From: Flavobacteriaceae bacterium | GTDB lineage: Bacteria > Bacteroidota > Bacteroidia > Flavobacteriales > Flavobacteriaceae | Assembly (NCBI GenBank): GCA_013214425.1 | Contig: JABSPN010000094.1 | Location: 1-9,568, forward strand | Direction: 5' to 3' | Length of the DNA stretch: 9,568 bases | Shown: one piece after another, positions 1 through 7,346 of the stretch | Numbering within the stretch: the stretch's first letter is position 1 | How the letters are laid out: each line of letters starts with the position of its first letter | Notes under the pieces: model-generated | What the model was told of the DNA's origin: nothing | Seen by the model: only the letters and a program-made list of their open reading frames with translations | Databases searched by the model: none | Program-made: the position numbers and the translations under genes

Positions 1-303
1 ATACCCTTCAGGAATTATTTCAGAATCAACATTAGGGTTTACATTAACAAATTTCAATAATGCTTTTGTATTTACATACTCTCTAGGATTACTCAATGGA
101 AAAATCACATCAAAGCTAAGTCCTAAAGTTATATCTTTGTTATTTCTGTCAATACTGAAATATTGTGAAGTAGAAGATATATCCGATTTTAGTTTCTTGT
201 CGCTTTTGATATACTCTTCACTAAGGGTATCAGTTATTCCAAGAATATATTCATTTGGAAACTCTTCTAGCAACGAACCTATAAATTTAAAATTTTCTCT
301 CAT
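1..303 (-). CDS. Candidate immunity protein, N-terminal 101 residues (gene continues past window edge)
   Basis: The minus-strand frame opens with ATG at 303-301 and stays open to the window edge, so only the first 101 residues are seen. The start is fixed by a TAATG junction: the last base of the ATG is shared with the TAA stop of the upstream 795-aa toxin-like gene, a spacing typical of translational coupling. The protein begins MRENFKFIGSLLEEF, has no signal peptide or membrane segment in the visible part, and is somewhat acidic. I do not recognise the family. Its role as immunity protein is inferred only from its position directly downstream of, and coupled to, a gene ending in a toxin-like domain, which is the usual order in polymorphic toxin loci. 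The coding call is firm; the immunity function is tentative. Confidence 0.7.
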   Translation of the reverse strand, partial: MRENFKFIGSLLEEFPNEYILGITDTLSEEYIKSDKKLKSDISSTSQYFSIDRNNKDITLGLSFDVIFPLSNPREYVNTKALLKFVNVNPNVDSEIIPEGY

Positions 304-2690
304 TATTTTGATATTTTTAATAATTCTTCATAAAATTTAAATGAATCTTCTAAATTCATTTTTGGTAACAAATCTTCCATTAAAAATCTAGATTCACCAG
401 TACTTGGGTCTAGTTTTGTTGGCAATCTTTCTGGAAGATTAAAGAAGTCATCTGCTAATTTTCTAGCCTTATCAATAGGGATTTCTATTACAGACGACTT
501 AGCAAAGTCATCGGCATTTGTTTTCACGACTACTTCTAATTCAAAAGGATATCTTCTATTTGGAAAGTCAAGTTTAATATTCTTAATATTTTCAGGTAAA
601 ATTACTTGTAAAAAACCTTTTCTCCCTGGTTTTGATGCACTTTCTATGCCAAAAATTATAGCTCTAATAGGATCCGTTGAAGTAGATAGCCCAAATAATT
701 GTGAATTAGTATTTCCTTTAAATAAAGAGCCATCAACATTTTTAGTTGTTCCTCTAAAAAGTGCTTTTATACCAACTCTTTCCAAATCACCTGCTAAAAA
801 AGTATTATCGATTTTTCCTAAAAATGCTATAAGCTCATCTACAGAATTAATTGGAAATTTCAACAGCTTTGCTTTACTAACAATATCATCTAAAGATTTA
901 AGAACATCTGAATCTTTAGCGGCATAAGGAAATATCTCCTTTAATGTTGCTTTTAGTTCCTTTTCAGTGCCTTCTGCAATCTTTTCCCCATTATAAATTA
1001 ATGCTCTAATATCTGATCCAGCTTCAGAAGGTTCTGTAATAAGTACTCCAAACTTTTGCATTTTTATTGCAAAAGGCTTACCAACTATCTTAGGTTCATT
1101 GGGAAAAGGTCCAATAGAGCTAAAGACGAAACCTTGTTTGTATACAAAATACAATTCTATTTGAATTGTGGTTAATAATTCAGTAACAAACTTTCGCAAC
1201 TGAATAACTCTGGCACTATTTGGTAACTTTCGGATACCTGATAATAGTTTAGGTCCATTTTTTAATAACCCTTGCCTAATGGCTACACTTAAGCTAATTA
1301 CTCCTGTTCCTGCACTTAATGTATTCCAATGTTTAAGAAACCACCTACCTTCTTCTGTTTCTTTAAGATTAGCATTGTTTAATATGGCAGCAATATCAAT
1401 GGTTGCCACTACAATTTCTGTAATTGCTATTGCAGCCGTTAAGCCTGTTGCACCAGCAGCTAAGGTTCCTGCTGATACTAAAATAGCAATGACACTTACC
1501 ACTAAAACAGTAGTATTAATAACTTGTTCCCATTCGGCTTGGTCAGACAGTAGTTTTACGTTAAGTGCACATACCAAGCGTTCTTCCCCAGAAGATTGAT
1601 CTTTCATAGTGACAATATCTAAAGGATGAAAGATGGTTTCTTGTTTAATGGGAATAGGGATACCCACGGTTGTTGTAATCGTACCAACAGAAACACCAAA
1701 CTCATCTACTGGTGCAGGTCGTTCAACTTCTCTTCTATATATCTCAGAATGCTCAAGGAGTATTTCTTTTTGATTATCCTTTATAAAAATATTACTGTTA
1801 AGGGTAAAATCATTACCTATAGTAAATTTAGCTGTTGTTCTTCGTTCTGTTTTAGTGAAAGCATAACAAAGTACGTTTAGTAAAATGCAAAATTGCTCTT
1901 GAGATGCGGTATCTAAAACATCATAAATGGCAATTGCTTTTTCAGGTTTATCATGAAAATAATCATAAACAATTTTTAGGTCATTAAACCCTTTTATGAG
2001 GTTTAATATTGCGTCACTAGCATCTTTAAACCAACTGTCTTTATCATATTTTACTAGTTTTTCTAAGTCTATTAAAAGTTTTTGATCGCCACGTTGTTTT
2101 AAAGTAAACTGAGGTGCATTTTCGTAAAGCCATTTTAATGCACTTAAATCCTTATCAACTTTAGAAAATGTTTCATTGAACTTTTTATTTATTAATGCTC
2201 TTACAGAAGGATTGTCTAAGGAGTTTATGTATTGTCCTAAAGCATTATAACCATCATAAGAGTACGTTGTTAATCTTATTGCATTTTCATTTATATGCTC
2301 ATAACGAACTTTCTTAGTGTATTCCGTATATTCCTTTAGTTTTAATTTAAAGCCAAAGACTATTTTTCTATTTCTTGTGGAAACCCTACCAATTTTTTTA
2401 TTAAGTACTCCTGATATTTTCAATGCCCTTGTTCCACCATTTTCGGTAGGCACAACTAAAGGGGTATCTCTAGATATAACATTAATCCCGTCATCTAATG
2501 GGTTTCGAGGTGCCATAAATGTTGTACTGCCCAGAAATTCGTTATAATCGAATGTAAACCCTTCATACTTTCCTAACGTGTCTGCTAATTTTTTATAATT
2601 AATGACACCTTCATAAAAACCTTCTTCAGCCAATCTCTCAAAAGAAAATGGAGGGCTATACCCTAATTTATCTGCTAATTTAAATGCCAT
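303..2690 (-). CDS. Polymorphic-toxin-like protein with C-terminal ADP-ribosyltransferase-like domain
   Basis: This is a 795-aa protein starting MAFKLADKLG with an A-rich leader (AAAAAATAAAGATTAATT) before the ATG. No signal peptide is seen. Residues 1-380 are a mixed soluble region I do not recognise by name, ending in an HPLDIVTM segment followed by EWEQV, an arrangement I associate with Bacteroidetes polymorphic toxins. Residues about 390-440 form one long hydrophobic Ala/Val/Ile-rich stretch that could insert in or cross a membrane. The last 160 residues contain LFRGTT (Arg646), GLSTSTDP (Ser-Thr-Ser 669-671) and FELEVVV (Glu717 and Glu719). This order matches the R / STS / ExE triad of ADP-ribosyltransferases, with a short Arg-to-STS gap. 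The predicted action, transfer of ADP-ribose from NAD+ to a target, is inferred from these motifs. The domain could instead be another toxin fold with a similar motif. Its stop overlaps the start of the downstream candidate immunity gene, and the 566-aa frame lies 87 bases upstream. Confidence 0.85.
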   Translation of the reverse strand: MAFKLADKLGYSPPFSFERLAEEGFYEGVINYKKLADTLGKYEGFTFDYNEFLGSTTFMAPRNPLDDGINVISRDTPLVVPTENGGTRALKISGVLNKKIGRVSTRNRKIVFGFKLKLKEYTEYTKKVRYEHINENAIRLTTYSYDGYNALGQYINSLDNPSVRALINKKFNETFSKVDKDLSALKWLYENAPQFTLKQRGDQKLLIDLEKLVKYDKDSWFKDASDAILNLIKGFNDLKIVYDYFHDKPEKAIAIYDVLDTASQEQFCILLNVLCYAFTKTERRTTAKFTIGNDFTLNSNIFIKDNQKEILLEHSEIYRREVERPAPVDEFGVSVGTITTTVGIPIPIKQETIFHPLDIVTMKDQSSGEERLVCALNVKLLSDQAEWEQVINTTVLVVSVIAILVSAGTLAAGATGLTAAIAITEIVVATIDIAAILNNANLKETEEGRWFLKHWNTLSAGTGVISLSVAIRQGLLKNGPKLLSGIRKLPNSARVIQLRKFVTELLTTIQIELYFVYKQGFVFSSIGPFPNEPKIVGKPFAIKMQKFGVLITEPSEAGSDIRALIYNGEKIAEGTEKELKATLKEIFPYAAKDSDVLKSLDDIVSKAKLLKFPINSVDELIAFLGKIDNTFLAGDLERVGIKALFRGTTKNVDGSLFKGNTNSQLFGLSTSTDPIRAIIFGIESASKPGRKGFLQVILPENIKNIKLDFPNRRYPFELEVVVKTNADDFAKSSVIEIPIDKARKLADDFFNLPERLPTKLDPSTGESRFLMEDLLPKMNLEDSFKFYEELLKISK

Positions 2691-2729
2691 AATTAATCTT
2701 TATTTTTTAATTCCACTTTTTTTCAAAAT

Positions 2730-2759
2730 GCACTACAGTGCTTCAAAACACTGTAGTGC
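2730..2759 (-). terminator. Perfect 11-bp hairpin between the carrier-protein and toxin frames; possible attenuator
   Basis: GCACTACAGTG (2730-2740) pairs perfectly with CACTGTAGTGC (2749-2759) around the 8-base loop CTTCAAAA. It lies in the 87-base gap after the stop of the 566-aa frame and before the toxin ATG. On the minus strand the stem is followed by ATTTTG and then an A-run, so the U-tract is weak. A partial terminator that lowers toxin expression, or an RNA-processing or stability stem, fits better than a full terminator. Confidence 0.5.
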
Positions 2760-2777
2760 TTTATAAAAACTAATTAT

Positions 2778-4478
2778 TTACGACACTACAAACTTGCCTA
2801 TTCCACCAGTACTTACACCATCTTCACCCCCTATGATTTCAGAGTCAGGTTGTATTGGGTTGTCTTCAGAATGTTCTTCACAAAAACAAGGTAAACCACC
2901 TTCTTTTAATGCAGCAGATTCTGCTTGCACAATAGTTAATGCTGTAGGTAATCTTGTTTCCCAAGTATCTTCAACTACACCTTCAGTAACTTGCATTTCT
3001 TCAGAAACAGATACATATAAATCATCATCTTGGTCTATTACTAGCCCTTGACCATTCCATATTTCGCCTGTTTCCATATACCAGTTTACTGCCTCTTCAA
3101 AACCTGGTCTTACAGGAACCACAGCTCGTGCCATACCACTTTGTAAGAAAGCTTGGAATAGTGGATCTGCTATATCTGTTGATTGGAATAGATCTTTCCA
3201 ATCTTTTTCATCAGCATAGAAATAAGGATAAAATATGTATGCCATAATTTCCCAGTCAAAAGCTTGTTCAAAGAATTTAACGGTAGCAGCATGTGTTTGC
3301 AATCCAGTATTCTTTTTTACTTTAGACACACCTGTAGATGAATTTACTGTATTATAGTTATCCTTTGATGTATCGTGTCCTTTTTGCTCTGTTAGTAATT
3401 CTATTGCAACACGCTTTATTTCTCGTTTTTCAAGACTTCTATTGAACAAAGGATTAAAGGTTGTTTTTTCAGCATCACCAGTTGGTATTAATTCTTCTGC
3501 CTGTGTTGTTTCATTATACTCTCTAAGCTTTTGCTCATAGGCTTCCATAATGATCGCAAAGGTTTCGTTCTGCCATTGTTTATATAATTCTGTTGTACGT
3601 TCACAACGAACAACAATATTTACATTAGTAATCCAATTCCATTCAAAATAAGCTGATACAGGGACTTCATCTGTATAATACGGCCAAATATTAACAAAAT
3701 TACTGCTGTTAACTCCTAAATTTAAACCAGCTACTGTAACCTGAGCAAAACCATTACTTCTACCTGAAGTTTTAGCTGCCGTAGCTCGGTAACCATTAGG
3801 AACTTTGATCGTGTCTGAAGGTGCTTTATTATCCTTATTACCACCATCTCCACCAACTTGTGATTTGGTTAGGGAAGTACCTGTATAATTATACAATTCT
3901 GGTGCTGCATTTACTTCTGCTCCATATTGAGCAGCAATACTTTGATAATTTCCTTCATTAAGATTACCTGCATGATACATCCCATAAGTACTTGGGTGTT
4001 CAGGTGCATCTGGAAGAATAACAGCTGAATCTGTTTCTTGGTTTTCTACTTGCTTATATAATGCTTCTTTAAAGAATTTTGCAGGCTCTGGTATAGCAAA
4101 CTCATACATTAATCGTTTACCATAATTGATGAGTTTATTATTATAAATTTTATCTACCCAACGATACACACCTGTAATATGGTTTTCTCCTTTGGTATTG
4201 TCAAACCCATGTGTGTTGGTTTCTTCAAATTCTTTTAAAATTCGGGTTGTACGCTTACTACTTACTTTTTGAACAATACGCTCCATTGCTCGTTCGGTTA
4301 CTTCTTGAGCATAGGTTTGCGCTTGAGAATTAGAGTCTGAAGTAGAGCTAGAAGATGAAAAGTCAGCATATGCTCCAGCGGTAAAGCTACCGCCAGGAAA
4401 CTTACCATTTACACTAGCGTTTGCGCCATAATTTTGAGATTCATCTTCGTTTAATACAGATGCTACTTCACTTTGCAT
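2778..4478 (-). CDS. C-terminal part of large uncharacterised conserved protein (566 aa from first ATG)
   Basis: From the first in-frame ATG at 4478 this gives 566 residues, but coding sense extends 31 codons further upstream to the TGA. No good ribosome site precedes this ATG (context CGAAATGAA), so it is probably not the native start. Residues 28-53 are Gly/Ser-rich, including five consecutive Ser. Residues 54-140 are helical, with TRILKEFEETNTHGFDNT and ITGVYRWVDKIY followed by YEFAIPEPAKFF. Residues 270-330 hold an aromatic strand region (YFEWNWI) and a helix. Further motifs are FNPLFNRSLE (341-350), KFFEQAFDWEIMAYIFYPYF (401-420), ARAVVPVRPGFEEAV (450-464) and METGEIWNG (468-476). The tail has a CFC motif at 531-533 and an acidic, Gly-rich end. 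I recall these motifs from large uncharacterised proteins in several phyla but cannot name a family or a function. No signal peptide or membrane span is visible. Confidence 0.75.
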   Translation of the reverse strand: MQSEVASVLNEDESQNYGANASVNGKFPGGSFTAGAYADFSSSSSTSDSNSQAQTYAQEVTERAMERIVQKVSSKRTTRILKEFEETNTHGFDNTKGENHITGVYRWVDKIYNNKLINYGKRLMYEFAIPEPAKFFKEALYKQVENQETDSAVILPDAPEHPSTYGMYHAGNLNEGNYQSIAAQYGAEVNAAPELYNYTGTSLTKSQVGGDGGNKDNKAPSDTIKVPNGYRATAAKTSGRSNGFAQVTVAGLNLGVNSSNFVNIWPYYTDEVPVSAYFEWNWITNVNIVVRCERTTELYKQWQNETFAIIMEAYEQKLREYNETTQAEELIPTGDAEKTTFNPLFNRSLEKREIKRVAIELLTEQKGHDTSKDNYNTVNSSTGVSKVKKNTGLQTHAATVKFFEQAFDWEIMAYIFYPYFYADEKDWKDLFQSTDIADPLFQAFLQSGMARAVVPVRPGFEEAVNWYMETGEIWNGQGLVIDQDDDLYVSVSEEMQVTEGVVEDTWETRLPTALTIVQAESAALKEGGLPCFCEEHSEDNPIQPDSEIIGGEDGVSTGGIGKFVVS

Positions 4479-4568
4479 TTCATTTCGTTCAGTGGTTGTA
4501 GTATCTGTTAAATTTTCAATTTCTTTCTCCGTTGTTTGTTCACTAGTAGTCTCTATACTATTTAAACT

Positions 4569-4571
4569 TCA
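4569..4571 (-). other. In-frame TGA interrupting the large-protein gene
   Basis: The minus strand reads GAA ACA TGA AGT TTA AAT, so the TGA sits between Thr546 and a Ser-Leu-Asn that continues in the same frame into the downstream part. An ATG overlaps it (ACATGA) but in another frame, and it stops after four codons (MKFK). Confidence 0.8.
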
Positions 4572-6209
4572 TGTTTCACGTTCCTTATACTCACGAGCTA
4601 AAATATTTTCAATATGAGATACTTCTCCTGGCACATAACAGCACACTTCTTGCTCAACACGTCTAAAATCTGCTATACCAAGATTAGTAACTCCATAGAC
4701 AGGCATTGTAACAATAGGATTTGGTGTTGTTCCTCCATTACCAGTTCCTTGATCTTTTAATGTAGCACAGCCATTAAATATTAAAGAAAATCTTGCAGTT
4801 ACAGTACTTGTTGTATTAAAAGTATACGTCTGTCCATTATCCATAGTAAACTCACCGCTAAATACAAATTGGGTGCCAACACCCATTAAAATTGGGTCGA
4901 ATTTAAAAAATGCTATTACCGTATTATTAGTACTACTCATAGTTTGAACTGAAATTCCATTTTTTACAGTACCATTTTGCACATATTGAATTTGGAATGT
5001 GGCATCAATAATTGAAGCATTTGGGTAATCTGTACGCATCTTCATAAAGAGACCAAAATCTCCATTAGCAGCTCTTTTATGAACGGCTTTAAAACAATAA
5101 GGATTTATTTGATTATCAGTTAAGTTAATTTTAGCTCCTCTTATACTAACTTTCTTTGTTCTTAGTTTTTGTCTAGCTTCATAAACTGTTTCGTATTCTG
5201 ATTTTAATTTTTCATCTACCGACGAATATATATCTGCAAAATCAGTATGAGAATCTAAATTTTGTTCTTTTAATACAGACAAAGATTCCTCAGAAATTTT
5301 TCCTTTCAAATATTTTTCGTCAAGAGCAATTTCTTGTTTAAATGTAAATTCAGGAACTTTTAAATCAGGATATGTTTTAATTTGCTTGATATTACCCAAA
5401 GCATCTTTTTCTTCAATAATTGTAGGTTTTGTTTCTCCAACAATTCTTTCAACATCATCATTATGTTTATTCAGCGCTTGTTCAAAAGCTGTCTGCACAT
5501 CTTTAATATAGTGTTGTTCAACTTTTTTAAGCTCGTTAGTTAAATTTTGATATTGTGCAATATTATGTTCAGCAGTAAAGATGTCAATATCTCGTTCAAA
5601 TGTTTTTGAACGGGTACTTTTTTGTGGTTTAGAATCATCTGTAGCAGTAAATAATACTTTAGAAATTACTACACTGGCATTTGCCCTACGCGTAAATGCT
5701 TTTAGTTCTTCTTCCGAAAATGTATATGGATCAACTTTTGGAAATGATGTATCATTAAAAGCTTTTAAAAATTTATTAGCAATTAATAATTGTATACAGG
5801 CTTCGCGAACATAAACAGAGGTTCTGTTGATGGTTTGATAGATTAAATTATCCCAAACTTTATATTCATTAGCGCTTGTTAATTTAGCAACTCCTGCACT
5901 ATTCTCTTTGATTGCACTATGTGATAGTGCATTTTTATTACGCATAAGCCAAGATGAAAAAGCATATAATTTCTCATGAGCTTTTCTTACTTCAGTTCTT
6001 GTTTTATAAGCGGTGAAGTTATCACTTGCTGTTTTAAGCGCAGCAGCTTTATCATCATCCAGTGAGCCTTCAACCGCTGAGTAGAATACACTTTCACTTT
6101 CATCTGGATGATAAACAAAGCCAGGGTCTATTTCTTTTTCATCGATCAATTGAGGGTTTCTCAATGTTACAAACCTAAATAAGTTTGCTTTTACAGGTTC
6201 TTTTGCCAT
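4569..6209 (-). CDS. N-terminal part of large uncharacterised conserved protein (546 aa to in-frame TGA)
   Basis: The frame starts MAKEPVKANLFRFVTLRNPQ at 6209, with TTAATTAAAATCGAATAAATT as leader, and ends at the TGA. Residues 1-60 carry the conserved-looking RFVTLRNPQLIDEKEID opening. Residues about 60-360 are mainly helical and charged, with no membrane segment, and coiled coil is plausible around 200-360. Residues about 370-490 turn to beta-rich sequence (NGTVKNGISVQTM, QFVFSGEFTMDNG), suggesting an Ig-like or sandwich domain. A Gly/Thr/Asn-rich linker follows (about 485-500). The last 40 residues contain FRRVEQEVCCYVPGEVSHIE, with Cys523-Cys524. No signal peptide is seen, so it is cytoplasmic or released by another route. 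It is the first gene of the leftward operon and faces the repressor gene. Function is unknown; a structural or carrier role is inferred from its size and its toxin neighbour. Confidence 0.8.
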   Translation of the reverse strand: MAKEPVKANLFRFVTLRNPQLIDEKEIDPGFVYHPDESESVFYSAVEGSLDDDKAAALKTASDNFTAYKTRTEVRKAHEKLYAFSSWLMRNKNALSHSAIKENSAGVAKLTSANEYKVWDNLIYQTINRTSVYVREACIQLLIANKFLKAFNDTSFPKVDPYTFSEEELKAFTRRANASVVISKVLFTATDDSKPQKSTRSKTFERDIDIFTAEHNIAQYQNLTNELKKVEQHYIKDVQTAFEQALNKHNDDVERIVGETKPTIIEEKDALGNIKQIKTYPDLKVPEFTFKQEIALDEKYLKGKISEESLSVLKEQNLDSHTDFADIYSSVDEKLKSEYETVYEARQKLRTKKVSIRGAKINLTDNQINPYCFKAVHKRAANGDFGLFMKMRTDYPNASIIDATFQIQYVQNGTVKNGISVQTMSSTNNTVIAFFKFDPILMGVGTQFVFSGEFTMDNGQTYTFNTTSTVTARFSLIFNGCATLKDQGTGNGGTTPNPIVTMPVYGVTNLGIADFRRVEQEVCCYVPGEVSHIENILAREYKERET

Positions 6210-6558
6210 AATTTATTCGATTTTAATTAATATTTATTTTCAATTTTGATACTATAGATGTAAGAATAATACAACGTTTCAATTTTATTTTATTTTGCGT
6301 TTCTTGGTTAATCTAGTGTTAATTTTCTTTCCATTACTGATTAAAAATAGTTGCGAAATTTCATTAATAATAGTTATAACGAGCAATCATTTGCATTAAA
6401 CGAGTAAAACCCTTCTTTGGATTATTTCAACAGTTTTTTTAATAAAGCTTTATGATTTAATTTATTTTTATAACTTCGCATCAAATGTTATTGCAAATAT
6501 AAATTAAGTTATAATATTTAACAAGTAAGACAATAACTATTTTTAAAACTTTTTAATT
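6210..6558. other. Divergent control region between the repressor and the large-protein operon
   Basis: This 349-base, very A+T-rich gap has no convincing gene. It holds a leftward promoter match (6494-6524), two AACGAG copies starting 21 bases apart (6378-6383 and 6399-6404), the 8-base palindromes GAAATTTC (6355-6362) and GTTATAAC (6373-6380), and GCAA/TTGC inverted around TCAT (6383-6394). These are plausible operator pieces for the neighbouring repressor, but none is proven and short palindromes are expected by chance at this composition. Confidence 0.4.
6494..6524 (-). promoter_or_regulatory. Leftward Bacteroidetes-type promoter (TTG-N20-TATATTTG)
   Basis: The minus strand has TTG at 6524-6522, 20 bases, then TATATTTG at 6501-6494. 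This fits the Bacteroidetes primary-sigma pattern of a -33 TTTG/TTG and -7 TAnnTTTG. Transcription would start near 6487 and give a leader of about 280 bases before the large-protein ATG at 6209. The long leader leaves room for repressor sites or RNA-level control. A+T richness makes chance matches possible. Confidence 0.45.
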
Positions 6559-7281
6559 GTGACTGATTATCAAAACAATAGAACAAATCAACTCTTTCAT
6601 TTCGCTTTAAATAAGCTAAATATTAGATTTCCAGTTGCTGAAATACACAGAAATACTGGTGCAGGTAAAGGAAATATTAGTAATTACATTAAAAATAAAG
6701 TTTCTGTTTCTAATAACTTTTTAAAAAAATTTGCTGATAGTTATAATATTAATTTAGATGAACTAGCCGTTGAGCTTGCTAATGACAAAAACCAAAGCAT
6801 TACACCTAAAAATGGTTTAACCTTTACTGAAATAGGTAATGGTCAGTTTTCTGTAGCTGTGCCCCTTATTCCTTTTGAAGCGCATGCAAGATATTTAAGC
6901 GAACAACAGGATGCTGACTTTTTTGATGACTTCGAAAGTGTCACTTTTATAGTAGATAAGGTAGGGTTTGGAAATTACAGAGCTTTTAAGGTTAAAGGTG
7001 ATAGTATGAATGATGGTCATATTATAGATACACAAGACGGCGCTATTGTTTTGGCTCGTGAGTTGCAACAACATCATTGGCATGATGGTTTTAGACCTAC
7101 AGATTACGGATGGATACTTATCACACAACACAATATACTGTTTAAAGATATTATTGGTTTTGATATTACTATTGGTGAAATCACTTGTCATAGCAGAAAT
7201 TCAAGTCCTGAGTATAGCGATTTTCAATTATCGCTTAATGAGGTGTTTCAAATTTTTAAGGTTATAAAACGAATGTTTTGA
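6559..7281 (+). CDS. HTH / S24-peptidase transcriptional repressor (LexA/CI-like)
   Basis: This is a 240-aa protein, a normal length for a phage-type CI/S24 regulator. The start is GTG (6559); the only upstream in-frame codons before a TAA at 6544 include no ATG. Residues about 10-70 form a helix-turn-helix (FPVAEIHRNTGAGKGNISNY, then FLKKFADSYNINLDELA). Residues about 95-205 are the S24 domain: KVKGDSM holds the catalytic Ser149, and NILFKDIIG holds Lys196, completing the Ser/Lys dyad. The segment before it reads VPLIPFEAHARYLSE. Related Bacteroidetes proteins, as I recall them, carry Ala-Gly here as the self-cleavage site; this one has Ala110-Arg111. The gene points away from the toxin operon across a shared control region, so it probably represses that operon and perhaps itself. 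Whether RecA-stimulated cleavage relieves it is uncertain, given the altered cleavage site. Confidence 0.88.
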   Translation: MTDYQNNRTNQLFHFALNKLNIRFPVAEIHRNTGAGKGNISNYIKNKVSVSNNFLKKFADSYNINLDELAVELANDKNQSITPKNGLTFTEIGNGQFSVAVPLIPFEAHARYLSEQQDADFFDDFESVTFIVDKVGFGNYRAFKVKGDSMNDGHIIDTQDGAIVLARELQQHHWHDGFRPTDYGWILITQHNILFKDIIGFDITIGEITCHSRNSSPEYSDFQLSLNEVFQIFKVIKRMF

Positions 7282-7300
7282 GATTCTGCCTCATTAATTC

Positions 7301-7309
7301 TGTTATTCT
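7301..7309 (+). repeat. IS6 left terminal inverted repeat
   Basis: TGTTATTCT is identical to the complement of 8102-8110. It lies 19 bases after the repressor stop codon. Confidence 0.65.
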
Positions 7310-7346
7310 AAACTATACTTAATTTTGATGTTGTAAAACTAACTTC

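Larger units (their letters stand above)
2778..6209 (-). pseudogene. Single 1143-codon large-protein gene interrupted by one in-frame TGA
   Basis: The 546-aa and 566-aa frames lie in the same reading frame. Only one stop (TGA, 4571-4569) separates them, and the 31 codons between it and the first downstream ATG are open and coding-like (SLNSIETTSEQ, then a Thr/Glu-rich stretch leading into ERNEMQSEV). Read through, the frame gives one protein of about 1143 residues. The upstream part ends in what looks like a mid-protein motif (CCYVPGEVSHIENI, then AREYKERET), not a natural C-terminus. One substitution would remove the stop, for example CGA (Arg) to TGA. I read this as one ancestral gene, now either broken, read through, restarted downstream, or misread by a sequencing error. 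The alternative, two genes by design, is less likely because there is no convincing start signal for the second. Confidence 0.6.

Noticed and set aside
137..340. 67-aa plus-strand ORF
   Set aside because: It lies antisense to the coupled downstream gene, is Leu/Ile/Ser-rich shadow sequence and has no independent support.
646..2547. Plus-strand ORFs opposite the toxin gene (646-927, 1279-1599, 1626-1880, 2317-2547)
   Set aside because: These are low-complexity antisense frames inside a long, well-supported minus-strand gene.
4569..4571. TGA as a selenocysteine codon
   Set aside because: No selenoprotein-like motif surrounds it, no convincing SECIS-like stem was seen just downstream, and this is not a redox site. 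A nonsense change is simpler.
7235..7297. Terminator after the repressor from TTAATGAGG / CCTCATTAA
   Set aside because: The 9-bp inverted repeat is perfect, but the arms are 45 bases apart, the first arm is inside the coding region and no U-run follows.
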